From positions 62,001 through 126,000 of the forward strand of contig FLMG01004137.1 of the NCBI GenBank assembly GCA_900088475.1: a DNA stretch of 64,000 bases, in the 5' to 3' direction. Made by a program: the position numbers and the translations under genes. This DNA is from Hyphochytrium catenoides. Lineage: Eukaryota; Sar; Hyphochytriomycetes; Hyphochytriales; Hyphochytriaceae. A model generated the notes under the pieces. It was not told where the DNA came from. It worked only from the letters and a program-made list of their open reading frames with translations, and made no database searches. Every line of letters starts with the position of its first letter. Positions within the stretch are counted from its first letter, which is position 1. This document shows positions 24,501-36,000 of this stretch, piece by piece.

Positions 24501-24955
24501 ACCGCCAAGGGTCGGCCAAAACTTCTAGAGAAATGTTCTCTTCCTCTGACGGGGAAGGCAGTAGTGGACACTGTTATCACCGAACTGGTAAGTTCCATTT
24601 CTAGTCCATTGCGAAGAAGAGAGACTGAGTGGGAGAGGCGCAAGTATGTGATGGGTGCTGGCGACCTTTCAAGGAGCTAGTGTTAGCGGAGAGAAAAGTT
24701 GAGGTCATGAGGAAGTCTGGCCGAAAAGGTCCATGCTCGAAAGAGGGAAGGGGACGAGAGAAGATATTGCAGGACTAAAGACGCTGTGAGATCTCGGTCA
24801 AACTAAGTCGGGCTTTGCAGGGTGTTTTCGACATTGACAAAGAGCGGCGCAAGATGGTGCTCGTAGAAATTGCGCCAGATACTTCAGTGGAGGAGGTCAG
24901 AGCCGCAACGGGATGCCAGTTTGAGGTGTCGCCGTCGCTCAAGTCCATGGAGTAG
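21520..24955 (+). CDS. OXCT1: Succinyl-CoA:3-ketoacid CoA transferase, mitochondrial (SCOT)
   Basis: Transfers CoA from succinyl-CoA to acetoacetate, the entry step of ketone-body use, in the mitochondrial matrix. Thirteen exons: 21520-21573, 21648-21736, 21922-22066, 22262-22354, 22466-22549, 22703-22936, 23206-23242, 23327-23424, 23490-23552, 23739-23895, 24067-24216, 24424-24587, 24821-24955. The sum is 501 codons with every phase closing (human 520). The N-terminus ([20 protein letters not shown]) is Arg/Ser-rich without acids, as a mitochondrial presequence. Subunit-A-like half: [29 protein letters not shown]. Subunit-B-like half: the catalytic glutamate in [14 protein letters not shown], then [40 protein letters not shown] and [10 protein letters not shown] and B halves are fused as in eukaryotic SCOT. 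One exon is only 37 bases. Confidence 0.97.
21881..21915 (+). repeat. 35-base dispersed direct repeat, copy 2 (intron 2 of the CoA-transferase gene)
   Basis: 34 of 35 bases identical to 21473-21507. It ends six bases before the intron 3' end (CACCAG, then exon 3 from 21922), so it supplies the pyrimidine-rich stretch of that splice acceptor. Confidence 0.9.
23125..23141 (+). repeat. G-tract in a CoA-transferase intron
   Basis: Two runs of G separated by a single C, inside the intron between the exons ending at 22936 and starting at 23206. It could form a quadruplex in the transcript strand or be a site of assembly error. No function is claimed. Confidence 0.7.
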
Positions 24956-25046
24956 TTCATGTACATACCCGTCTTCCGGCTAGGCCCAGTAACGAAGGGA
25001 TTATTTATAACTAGATCATATACTTCTGCTGTCTTCAGTACTACCC

Positions 25047-25543
25047 ATGTCCACCACTCCTCAGTGCGGCGATATAACTGCGCTCATTCGCCGCCAAGCT
25101 CTTAGAACTTCTGTCTCTACAGTTCCTCTCTTAAGTAACGAGCTGAAATCCAGATGTTCCCCCGGTTTGGCTGGATACCCAGTCGGCCCATCCTCCACCA
25201 TCTCTGCTCTTCGTTTATCTCCTGGCGTCTCGTCAATCCTGCAGTGCCATCCTCCTATAGCAACTCGTAGAAAGTGGAGTCTATGCAGGTGGTTGCTCGG
25301 GTCCTGGCTCCATCCATCTCCTCTGTGCCTTCATCACCTCTTTATGACCTTTCGCCCGCCCATCATCGAAAACAGGAAGTCATCGCTTCACTGATCAATC
25401 ACAAGTGCCCGTTAGCGGTACCTATGCGAAGATTCTCCTAAGCTTTGACTATGTACCTTGGCTCTTTTATGGGTCTATTGATGTTCGTGCCTTGCCTCCG
25501 ATGACTGAGAGGGAGCAGCATGCAGAGCCTTCATTAGCTGACT
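25047..25543 (+). other. Candidate coding region, unrecognised, just before the assembly gap
   Basis: An ATG frame of 115 codons starts at 25047 (MSTTPQCGDITALIRRQALR). In other frames, stretches that look coding follow: one containing SPLYDLSPAHHRKQEVIASL, the other with SFDYVPWLFYGSIDVRALPP ending in TAG at about 25543. They may be exons of one small gene between the CoA-transferase and TAF11, but I could not join them by phase and recognise no family. Confidence 0.25.
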
Positions 25544-25640
25544 AGCACCGTGCAGAGGAGGCTTTCAACTTGGCTGATGGTTACCGCACTCGTCCATTCC
25601 AGCTACTGAAGGTCACAACCTCTAGCTGGGCTCTCGTGAC

Positions 25641-25695
25641 NNNNNNNNNNNNNNNNNNNNNNNNNNNNNNNNNNNNNNNNNNNNNNNNNNNNNNN
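25641..25695. other. Assembly gap, 55 N
   Basis: A run of unknown bases. It falls immediately before the first TAF11 coding sequence I can read, so the TAF11 start codon is probably inside or upstream of the gap. Confidence 0.99.
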
Positions 25696-26740
25696 AGTTG
25701 CCTAGCAACAAAACTAAGGGACCGACAAAATCTCCAAAAAGCAAAAAAGGGCCATCCCCAAGACAGGAGGCTTCTACAACGAGAAAGCCTTCTTCCCCTG
25801 TGAAGGAGGCACATACTGGGCCCTTTACCGCAAACCTAGAGAAGATAGTCGACGAAGGTCCTGGCCTATCACATCATGCTAACAAGCGAATTGATGCAGA
25901 TCAAAGGAAAGATACAATTGTGCTTAGGTCAGTACGCGCCATCCCGTCTGTCGACCTCTTGACCTCTTCATTCTTCTTGGCTGCTTCTTAGCTCCCTCTG
26001 TGTGTGCTATGCAATTTATTTCCTTCATTAGCCTCATGGTATGACTGACCAAGCGGATTCTATTTTTCAGAGACGCTCTCAACTCTCTGAGTGACCTTCA
26101 GGCAGAGCGGTTTGAGAAGTTCAGACGCTCTCATTTTGATCGGAACGTCGTTCACCAGGTAATGACCCGCTATCTACTCGAGTGGATGGAGCTAGTGACT
26201 CTTCCTCATCCCTGCGGTCTATGCTACGAACAGCGGTCGGGTCATTGTGTTTGACTTAGTCTTTCCCAGGCATGACTACCACTACAGAGGTTCCTTTAAT
26301 GTTGCTTTCTAGCTCTTGTGCTGGGTCCTTTACGCCGTCCTTCACTTCTGTTCCTGCGCAGCAGTGGAACCCAAATATTCTTCACCTCAAGCTAATCGAA
26401 CTGCTAAGCTGATGACAGATGTAGTCAAGTCGTCCAAAGTAGACAAGGAAAAAACAAATATCACCATTCCGATGGCGGTCTTTATGTCCTCATGCGCCAA
26501 AGTGTTCGTAGGCGAGGTCGTGGAGGAAGGTTAGCTCTTTGGCCACCGTGAACTCACCCCCAAATCAAATCGCTGACCTCTTTCCCTTGCCTTCACTTGT
26601 TCCCCCTAGCGAGACGGTTGATGGAGCACCTTGAGGAGGGGGGTCCCATCCAACCCCGCCACCTCAGAGAGGCGGTTCGCAGACTTCGCAAAGAGGGCAG
26701 GGCCGAGGGTGGCCATAAAAGACGAAAAGTTTTACGTTGA
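25696..26740 (+). CDS. TAF11: TFIID subunit TAF11 (5' end lost in gap)
   Basis: Histone-fold subunit of TFIID that pairs with TAF13 in RNA polymerase II initiation. Readable exons: gap-25927, 26071-26158, 26409-26529, 26610-26740; phases close and the stop is TGA. The N-terminal part is a lysine-rich linker (KGPTKSPKSKKGPSPRQEAS), variable in the family. The fold begins LQAERFEKFRRSHFDRNVVH, continues LMTDVVKSS and TNITIPMAVFMSSCAKVFVG, then EVVEEARRLMEHLEE, and ends in HLREAVRRLRKEGR. The conserved AKVFVGEVVEEA block separates TAF11 from TAF13 and from core histones. The acceptor before 26409 (GCTAAG) was preferred to upstream AGs because it is the only one that keeps phase and matches the family length. 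The gene converges on REV3, 305 bases apart. Confidence 0.93.
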
Positions 26741-27045
26741 AGATTAGGCTTTGTGACGGAACTCATTACACTAATATCGCTTGTGGCATTGGGACGAGCC
26801 GCACAGCAAGGTTCAAATTCAGGACAGTCCCTATAGCTTGGGAACATCAAACAAGCGGCTGCCATGAAGGGTACAAGCTGTTGTGCTAGGAGGCAGCAGA
26901 ATGGTGGAGCAGGAAAGACCGCGCGAGGAAGAGAAAAGAGAGAAACCGCCCAGAAGCACGTGAAGGCCCATATTAAGCCTGTGGACTATGTAACATTACC
27001 CTATGTATATTATAACTAACAGCTATAGCACAAAAAACGCTTATA
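26741..27045. other. Intergenic spacer between convergent TAF11 and REV3
   Basis: About 300 bases holding the two 3' UTRs. No gene seen. Confidence 0.6.
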
Positions 27046-30000
27046 CTAAGGTAGATCCTCAATGTCCTTCATAATTCCTGACAGCTCCTTGACCTCCATG
27101 CCGGCAGCTGCGCGAGCAAAAAGTACTGGGCAGTCCAAGGAGATACACTCCGAGTCTAGCCGACCATGTCCTGAACAACGACCGCAGAACTAGAAGGATC
27201 GCGACGAGAAGGCATTAGAAACAGGGATAGATGTTTGGGAGGTCAACAGTATCGTGGGACACAAAGGGAAAAAGCGGTAGTTCTGGAATTGCTGGTGGGA
27301 AAAAGATCGGCAAGGATCATTGACAAACCTGCTGCAGATCCCGCAACTTGTGGTCCATTGTTAGTACTTTCTGATACATCTTCAGGACCTGCAAAAAGGT
27401 CCAAAGTAAGAAGAGAGGTGCTACCGAACGAAAGAAGCGAGCTGTAGGCACCAGGTTTTGAGGGTCTCCAAAGCACTTCGTGCAGAAAGTCTTGTTGGTT
27501 AGTGTCCCGCAAAGTGGGCAGTGCATACTGAGGTAGTACTGGTCGATGGTAGAAGATGCACCTCTCGAGGAGCTATTCCGCTTATCTAAAACAATAGGCA
27601 CAGATTGGGGTCACCGCAACGTAGAGCTCTTTCAACCCAAAATGTAAACTGTTAAGAGAACTATGCATACAACTCCAATCTTCGACGCTTATAAATAGCA
27701 CGGCCAGATTAGAAGAGTATTGTGACATTCTTAGAGGAAGTGAAGGTGACTGTTATCTAGCCAACCTGCAGCATCTCGCTCCAGCCTTCGTCTGACAGGC
27801 ACGAAGGGCCGCTTCATGTCTAGATACCAGGATCTCACGTCCACTCCCATTAGGTTAAAAATGCGCTCTAGACTAGGGAGTATCTGTGCATAGGTTCAAT
27901 CATGAAGGGGTACAAGGTGTCAAAGAGTTAGGAAAAATATCACTCAGGTAGGTAGTACTATGATCAAGCAGGTGTTACCACAGATCCCTCTTCCCCCCAG
28001 TGTAGCTGCCACCATCGTACCTGCTTGTTGATATAGTACTGTGCATTGATTCGGAGCCTATCGCTATTTTCAACGTATTCCAAGGGTGACACCACGAGAT
28101 CTACCAGTCTGGCTCCGGGTTCTCCGTACACAACGACGTAAGGGACCCTAAGGTACTTTCGTATCAGTAACCACAACACAAAACTGGCAAGCAGCAGCCA
28201 ACCCATTAACCTTGTCGATGCCGTAGTGCAGTACCATTAAGTAAAAGAAAACTAGTAACAGGCATGCCAGGTTAAAGCAGATTCATAAGACTGTCATCCA
28301 GGGCTGGTCACGCACCTTTCTGCGTACTTGGGCTCGGCACGAGGGTCCTTGGCCATTTGGCGTGTAGCGACCACCACCGCGGGAGGCGGCATTCCATTTT
28401 CACTATAGGTACCAAGACGCACCTAAGATGCAAGTAGGGAAGTAAGCATTGAGCCACTAACAAGGTCATATATACAGGTTGTGAAACTCTCTTGTGAAAC
28501 TGTTTAGAGATCAGTAAGAGGTTAACACGCGAGATAGAGGCAGCGAGCAACATGAGATTAGGTCAACGATCAACTATGGCAGACAGCATATTTCTGCAGG
28601 CCACGTCACTACCTCTTTCGCGAAAATGAAGTCCTTAACGTTAAGATCTCCCCTGATTATCCGAGAGAACCTTTCTGTCAGAAATCTCTTGACTTTGCTA
28701 AGATCTCTGGTTTTAAACATCTCACGGAGACATCTCTCCATGGTGCTTGCTACAATTGGGCAGGAGTCCCTTCTGACGGTTTCTATTCCTTTAGCGTCAA
28801 AGCTTCCTCCTTCCTGACGCTCGCTCTCAAACATCCAGCCCACGTAACGCTTCTTTGTAAGCATGACAGATCCCATATAGACCTGAAAGGAAAGAAGAGA
28901 GAACCATTAAAGGTTGAAGTGGTCGATGTGGAACTCTTTCATATGCGCAGAAGCGGGACTACTTCGGCCTGTGAGAGCGCACGTCAAAAAAGGTAGAAGT
29001 TTGTTTCATGGTAAGTTAGGTCGAGATAATAGTGTGATATTTCCTGGGTTTGACGGAAGGAGAAGGAAGTTATAGAAGCAGCACCTTCTCCATCTTCAAC
29101 TTCATCGGGAATGGATTCGCTGCGGTGATTGTGTCAGCGATCTCCTGTCCGACTCTGAACGCCTCTCCCATACTGCGACCAGGTAATAGAACGAAAAGGC
29201 TGTCTGTATCTCCATACACTACTCGTGCGCGCCACTCCGAGGACGATTGGACAACACGAATTGCATGCTCGAGGGTCGAGCGACCTACGGGGAGTTAACA
29301 ATATGGAGAAATCAATACCCTTTGCGTGAAGTTAAAGAGCAGCTCACGCGGAAGCGACCGCTTAGTATGCTTGATAGTCTGGAGCCTCCAACAAGGCGAA
29401 AGTTATGAGCTTGGGAGAAGCAAGATTTAAAGTGCCGAGGAGCAAAAGTAGGCAAGAAGAACCGGCGACGCCACAACAAATGGTAACTAAAGTCTAATCG
29501 AGGTACGAGCGAGAACCTGTCTGGACTATAGCATCTGCAATCTCAGCGCAAGGCATACGTCCAGAAAAGCCGGCCGCAGTGTACCCATAGGTTACATTCG
29601 CAATCATTTTCAAAGCAAACTACAGGTGAGTGTGGTTAGAACTGTGTGATAGAGTGAATTCCTGGCAAGAACAACTCCAAAGCAATCATAAGGAGAACCT
29701 GTCGGGCATTAAGCGTCCGTTTTAGAGCCCTATCTTGGGTAACATCGTCGTCTTTCATTGCCTTCTTGATCATCACCCTAGCCAGAATGATATAGTCGTT
29801 AGATTATTGACCCCTATGCTTTAGGCTGTCATGGCCTCCATAGTGTATATAGTCATTAGCGCTACAAGACTGTACTGGTTTCTTTGAGGTTGCATACCTT
29901 GTGTCCAGTATCTCCTTTAGCATCCTCGGTAGCACTCCCTCCCGGCTCCGCTTCGAACAGAAGATTGTGCCGTTCGGTGATATAAAGGCATCTTTGTACT

Positions 30001-33000
30001 CTCTTATCATGGATTCAGCCTCCGTTTGGTAGTTGATTACGCCAAGTTTAGGGTGCAGTTCTGAACACGTTAGTTAAGTGAGAACAGTTCTATATGTCGC
30101 CTAAGATCAAAAGAAAGGGCACATCAGCCCTACAATGAAGCAAAGTAAGAGCACTTCTACTAACGGAGGCAAAGGAGAGTCATCGAAGAGAGACCCCTGC
30201 TCTCATCTCCAGGACGGCCGTCAAGTGAGCAAGAGGCGAAGAAGAATTTGCTTACCGCCGTTTTTGTTCAGATCTAGCTTGCCCAAACATGTAGAGTAGC
30301 ACATGTTGTAAGCAATTACGATGGACGGATAAAGGGATTGAAAGTCCAGGACGACGACAGGGTCGGAGTAGAAACGGCTCTGAGGTTCGCATACAAGAGG
30401 GATGACCTCCATAGCAGCTTGGCCTGCCACCTGGGGGTGGGAAAGTCAAAAGTGGAAGGGCAGTGACGAAGCAAGAGAAGCAATGAAAGTGCGCTGGGTC
30501 AATGGATGATGGTATTTCAAAGGGATAATCAGCTGACATGTTGCAAGAAAAGGCCTCGAAAAGGAAGAAGGGTACCTGATCTCTCGAAGGAGAAACAAGA
30601 ATATAGTTCAAGGGTTTGGTAACCCGTAGCATTGTTGCCTCTACTCTGAACTGGGATCCTCTTGTGAGAACGGAAAAGAAATCTATGCCATAGAGCCTCG
30701 CCGATTCGCTGGACCAATACACATATGGAGTTGCGTGGCACGCGATAGATGAGACCAAGAAGGGAACCTGCTTGGTGACTATTCGAAAGAACGGGCCAAG
30801 ATGAAGAATAGGGCTTTATCGGAACACATCAGAGTAAACATTTAAAAGCGAGGGTGGAAGGGCTCCCAAACCCAAAGGTTATCGAGCTCTAATACTTACC
30901 TCGACCTTCCAATTACGTCTAACTGGTCCAACATCTCAACGTTCAGTCTGGATCTATCAAGAAAGTACTGAAGGGTTCTCCAGCTGACAGACCCTCCTGC
31001 CCTAAACCAGCGGCGCAGAACTGGCCATGAATAGCGAGGAGCTTGTCTCCTGAGAATATGCAAGCAAAGGTTCTCAAATGTATAGATGTTTAATTTGACC
31101 TCGCTGCGGAGAATACGCCACAGGTTCAGGGAAATGCGACCCGTAATCCAGATACCTATGCGTAAGAAAGAAGATTCGGAGGGAATGAGCAAACAGTGGA
31201 ATCTGATCTGACAGTGACCTCGTGCAGAGAGCCAACAGAACCTCGCCACATAACTCAAAAGCCGCCTTTGTGACTGTCCATGTCCCCTCCTTCCTTTACC
31301 TGATCCTTGGGTAAGACCCCAGTCGTCGGCGTTATGACGAGCATCAGGGCGCTCCCGCGGTGTTCTTGATATGCTCTGAAGGACGTTTACCTGTACTTCT
31401 GACGTCGTCAACATCAACGTTCTGTTGACCACCTTAACCTATCTACTTACCTGCAGTTTTTCAGCGCGGTCAAGAATGTATCCTAATGACGAGCCTTGGA
31501 GCTCGAACCCCAAAAGAAAGTCTGGGTCCCAGGACTGCACCAACGAGACAAAAGACTGCAGAAGTTCTTCCTCTGTTTGGACTTCCTGAAGCTGCACATC
31601 TCCTCGTAGTCCGTCTCTCCGCACTCCCCCATTGGAAATGGAAGTAGAGCTCCCCTTAGCTGCAACGGCCGTTAGTTGCCGTATTATGGGGACACAGTTA
31701 AGAATGTACACCCGCAAGGGACCGTACCATCATTCTCTTCAACATCAGATGACGCAACAGGTGGTTGAGGAGCCCTGTAAACAGTCTTTGGTGCTTTAAA
31801 GGGCCCAATGCCTTGATTAAAGCTTTGCGGATCAGCAGAGGGTGGTTGTTGCTTTTTTCGATTGTCCATATGGTGATGAGAGACGAGGATGCCTTGATGC
31901 ATGGTCAGTCGCTCGCCACCCTCCTCGACAGCAATTGTGTAGCACACGGCCGAAATAGGGTCGAACCTAACTGGTAGTGTTAGTGGTGAGCGAAGCTTCT
32001 CCGTCAATTTAAGCGCATGCACCGTCCTCCTTTAGCCCAAGGCGGAAGCGAATAGCTCGGTTCGGTCACACTCTCTCACTGCTGTTCACTTTTTTTAGAG
32101 TACCTTACAAAGATAACTCTTGCTAGTCCACACGCTTTCGGTGAATTATATTCAAGTTTTATCTCCACTTCATCGAAAGCTTTTCGGGTAATCTGTCACG
32201 ACTCCGGAGTACTTGCCTGGGATCTGGGAGTAAGTCTTCCCTCGTATCGCAGTGAATCTCGATTGATAGAATCGTCACATTCTCTCTACGTAAAGGATCT
32301 GATGATGACGATGTGGGTGTCTTCGCCTTGGCAAACCTGAAACTGGCGATTGGTGTCTCCTTCTCATCCGTGCCTTGGGTTTCGTTGGCAACTGGCAGTG
32401 GTGTTGACGGGACGCTTACCTCAGTCCCCAGTATTCCTCTAGAACGGCTGGAATGCGCCTGCAGCGAATACTTAATGGGTGCTTTATTCTCTGAAGGCCA
32501 GGCAGCAAGCTCAGTCATACCCTCAAACAACCTTCTGAAGCTCACCTGTAAAACGGTGACTGGGATCATCTGCCCAGTGTTGCTGTCCATGGCCATTTCC
32601 TGTTGTAGGCCTCCGTCATTCTTGTGAGCGCTGTGCCCAATAAGGCCCTGCGCCTTGACTTTGTATGACTTCATTTTCTCTCGGTCGATCCAAAGGCGAA
32701 CCTAGGGAACAACAAGCTAAGCCATAGCCTCACCACTACGAAGTCTACTTTTGTCATTGTCTCCTCTTCTTCTCTTTCCTGGTACTTGCCTGGCTAAGCC
32801 GAGGTGGGAGCAGATTCGGGCTCCAAATGCGTCCAAACTGATCCCTTTCTAGGCTAGAAATTGGTCTGGTAAGGGGGATATTGGACCCCTTTCCAATTCG
32901 GGACCTTGATATAGCCGAAGGAAGAAGAGAAAGCGTGGTCACCAAAGCATTGAACAACGTCTTCACTTCCTCCTTCTCTGCGGCCGCTTCGAACGTTGCA

Positions 33001-36000
33001 ATACTCTCGACTGTATCAAACTCAGAAAGCTCCTCCAGCGCCTCCGACGGAATCTTGAACACGTTGCCCGCATACTCTCTTGGCTTTCCAGTAGCGTCTC
33101 GTGGGTCATTGAAAAAGGGAACCTGATACTGTGAGAAGATGGGTAAATTTGAATATACGCCACCTTTTCCTCCCCCGCCATCCTGGCATAAGCTCTTTTC
33201 ACACCAATTCTCTTTGTCGTCTCTGTTTTATGACGCCGCAGGGGACGAAGCCAACAAGGAATTCGAAGCACCATGCCATCAGCCCCACCAAAGGAAGTTA
33301 CGCTTCCCTTGTCAGACAAGTATTGGATAAGGTGTGATAAGCGGGCATGTACTTGCTGCACGACTTACCTTCACCTCCTGTAGTGGTCCTTCTGAATCTT
33401 CAAACAAGTGGAAAGATAGACTGAGGTCTTTCTTGGTAGGCGGAAGGATGGCGAAATGGCTAATGCAAAGATTGGACCGGTCTAGATCTGTCTTTGCGAC
33501 AGAGGGTTTCCTTTTGATCTCTTGACTTTGTAACGTTATCACGTCTGGTTCATGGCCCTCCACCGTGGTTGCGTCATGGCGAAGCTTCTCTTCAGACACT
33601 TGATCTTCCAAGCTATTGAGATCTGAATGTGAATTCTGCTTTGAGGTCTCCACCAAACTCACCCGAATAGTCTGGTTCACGTTCTTAGGCCCTGTCGACC
33701 CTTCATGACTGGCCAATACGGACTGCACACCTTGATAGGACGAGAAACTCTTGATCTCCGTTGGGTCCCGAACACCCTGGGTTAAAGATGGACTCCTGCC
33801 GTATTTGCTGTCTTTTTTCAGGTCTTTACTTGTTGCTAGATTTCGACCTTCTTCCGCCCGATCTCTATTTTCAACTCTCAATCCGTCAACTAACTTCAGT
33901 TTTTTTGGTGTAAGCTTGGGTAACAACGGAGAATGGAGGCTCTGGAATAGACTCCTTTTTGCCGTGCGGGGCCGTTCAGAGGTAGGACGTGGAGGATGAG
34001 GGGTTGGAGAAGGTGTCTGAAGAGAGGAAGTTGAAGCAGCAGGGTTACAAGGGAAGGAAGGAGAGGTCAACGTATCCCCATCGCTGTGGTGTAAGACCTC
34101 AGTAAATGAAGAATTCGGCGAGGACATATGTTCTGTCAGAGAAGTATTCCCATCTGCATCTTCCTCGACCTCTATTGGGTCTTCTTCTAACTCGGTTAGC
34201 GTTGGAGTCCTTTGCGCAAGCTGGATTCGGAAGGCGGACATCCTCCTTCTGGGAGTGGAGTACAGGCTTTCCGGTGTCCTTCCGCTGCGCAATTGGCTGC
34301 TTGTTCCTTCCACTTTCTCAGGAGTGCTTTCTATTGGCTGCAGGCCAAGCTGCGACAAGACAAGTTTACGCTTTGTCTTCCTTAGCTGGTCTTTTCTGGC
34401 AGGCGGCCTAGGTGCAGCGGATGAAGTGCTAGAGAGATCACTCATTACGTCAGCCTGTCCATCAGATAGAGTAGAGGAGGAACTCATTGACTCTACTGCA
34501 CTCCACCAATTCCTGTCTTCTTCTCCCTCTTGAACTCGCGGCTCCCATGCATTCAGTCGAGGAGTAGATGCCTTCAATCGTGGAGTACATGGGGATGTCG
34601 TGTCAGCAAGCTTCTTATCATCGACTTCACTGCCATGCGTCGACGAAGCCTCACGCCCCTCCTCAGCCATCTTTGCCTCTTCCTCCGCCTGAGACTCAAA
34701 ATGTTGCTGGGACTCCATGATATCGATGACCTCCTTTGTCCTGAATATATTTCAGTGGCGGCCGGAAGGTATTAGGTCACACTACCGGAACGAATCAGTC
34801 GTTTATATGGTCCTTGGAGTCTCTCTTACATCTCAGCAGATGGATCTCCATCCCCCTGATCGCTAGTATCGCTGATGGAGCTACGGCCAGTCTGCGGTTG
34901 ACCCGGGAAGTCATTTTCTTGAGCTGGAGCGCTGAAAATATCCTTTACGTCCTCCACCTACGCGCCGCGATTTAGTCAACTAGTTATTCCTCTAACTTCA
35001 CATCTTACTCTTCCTTTGCCTCGTTCCTCCTCCCCTTACTACACCTATCGCTACCTCGAACCCAGAGATACCTTATCGCTCTGCGAGAGCTTTTGTAGCT
35101 CAAAAGCAACTTGACTTTCTTGGGTATCTCTGGCTGCGGTTGTGCCGGTAGATTGTAAAGCAAGATCTGAAGGCTGAGAGGCATTGTCTCCTTCACCGTT
35201 TTGGAATCCCGCCTTATCCCCGCCAAGCCAGTCGATAATGCTGAGAGCCTCCTCATCCGCCTCAAGGTGCTGCATAGCCCACAAGATGAGCGCTAAAGAA
35301 GCGGGCTGTGATATTAAAGCAAACTAATGGCGTACCTCACTTTCTTGCCTCTGTGTTAGCTGCGAGAAGTCATTATGATACGCACATATTTGAGATGGCA
35401 TTATTTCTACGTCCATTCTGGGAGTCAACTTTCCCGCGACAGGGTCCAATGCACTCGAGGGCCGCTTAAACAGGTCAAGGAAGGCACGTAAGGAACGGAA
35501 ACATATGCTATCAATCCGGAGCCAAGGGTACTCCCAGTACAACTTTTATACCTCTCTGTCATTCTTGGCACTCAATGACAGGTCGTACTTCCTTGCTAGA
35601 TTTCCCACGTATTGATGGAGCCTTGCTTTTAGGTCCTTTTCAATCTGCGAATTGCTCAGCCAGTCCAGTCGTCCACTGGACTCTGATTCGTGTCCCTCAC
35701 CCTCTGCTACATTTCTACTTTGTTCCTCTGCTGATCCTTCTGTATTAGCTGATCCCAGAATGACCGAGCTGGGAGTCGACAGAGAGGGCAACTGGGTCGG
35801 TAACTGGACTTCCTTTCCTTTCCTGCTTTGCCGACGAAATTCCTCCTGCGCAAAAGTTGGTAGACAAATATATTGAGGAAGGAAAAACTTGATTTGACCA
35901 GCTCTTAAGCCCCAACACCTACCTCCCATATCTCTGCCAGACTTTGCACTGATCGAAAACCATTCCAGGCCATCGTGGAGTTCTCTGTCCCAGTTCTGTT

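Noticed and set aside
35532-35551. A 21-base intron between REV3 exons 9 and 10 (acceptor CTGGGAG)
   Set aside because: An 87-base intron ending TGTTTAAG before 35464 gives correct phase, a pyrimidine-rich tract and normal size.
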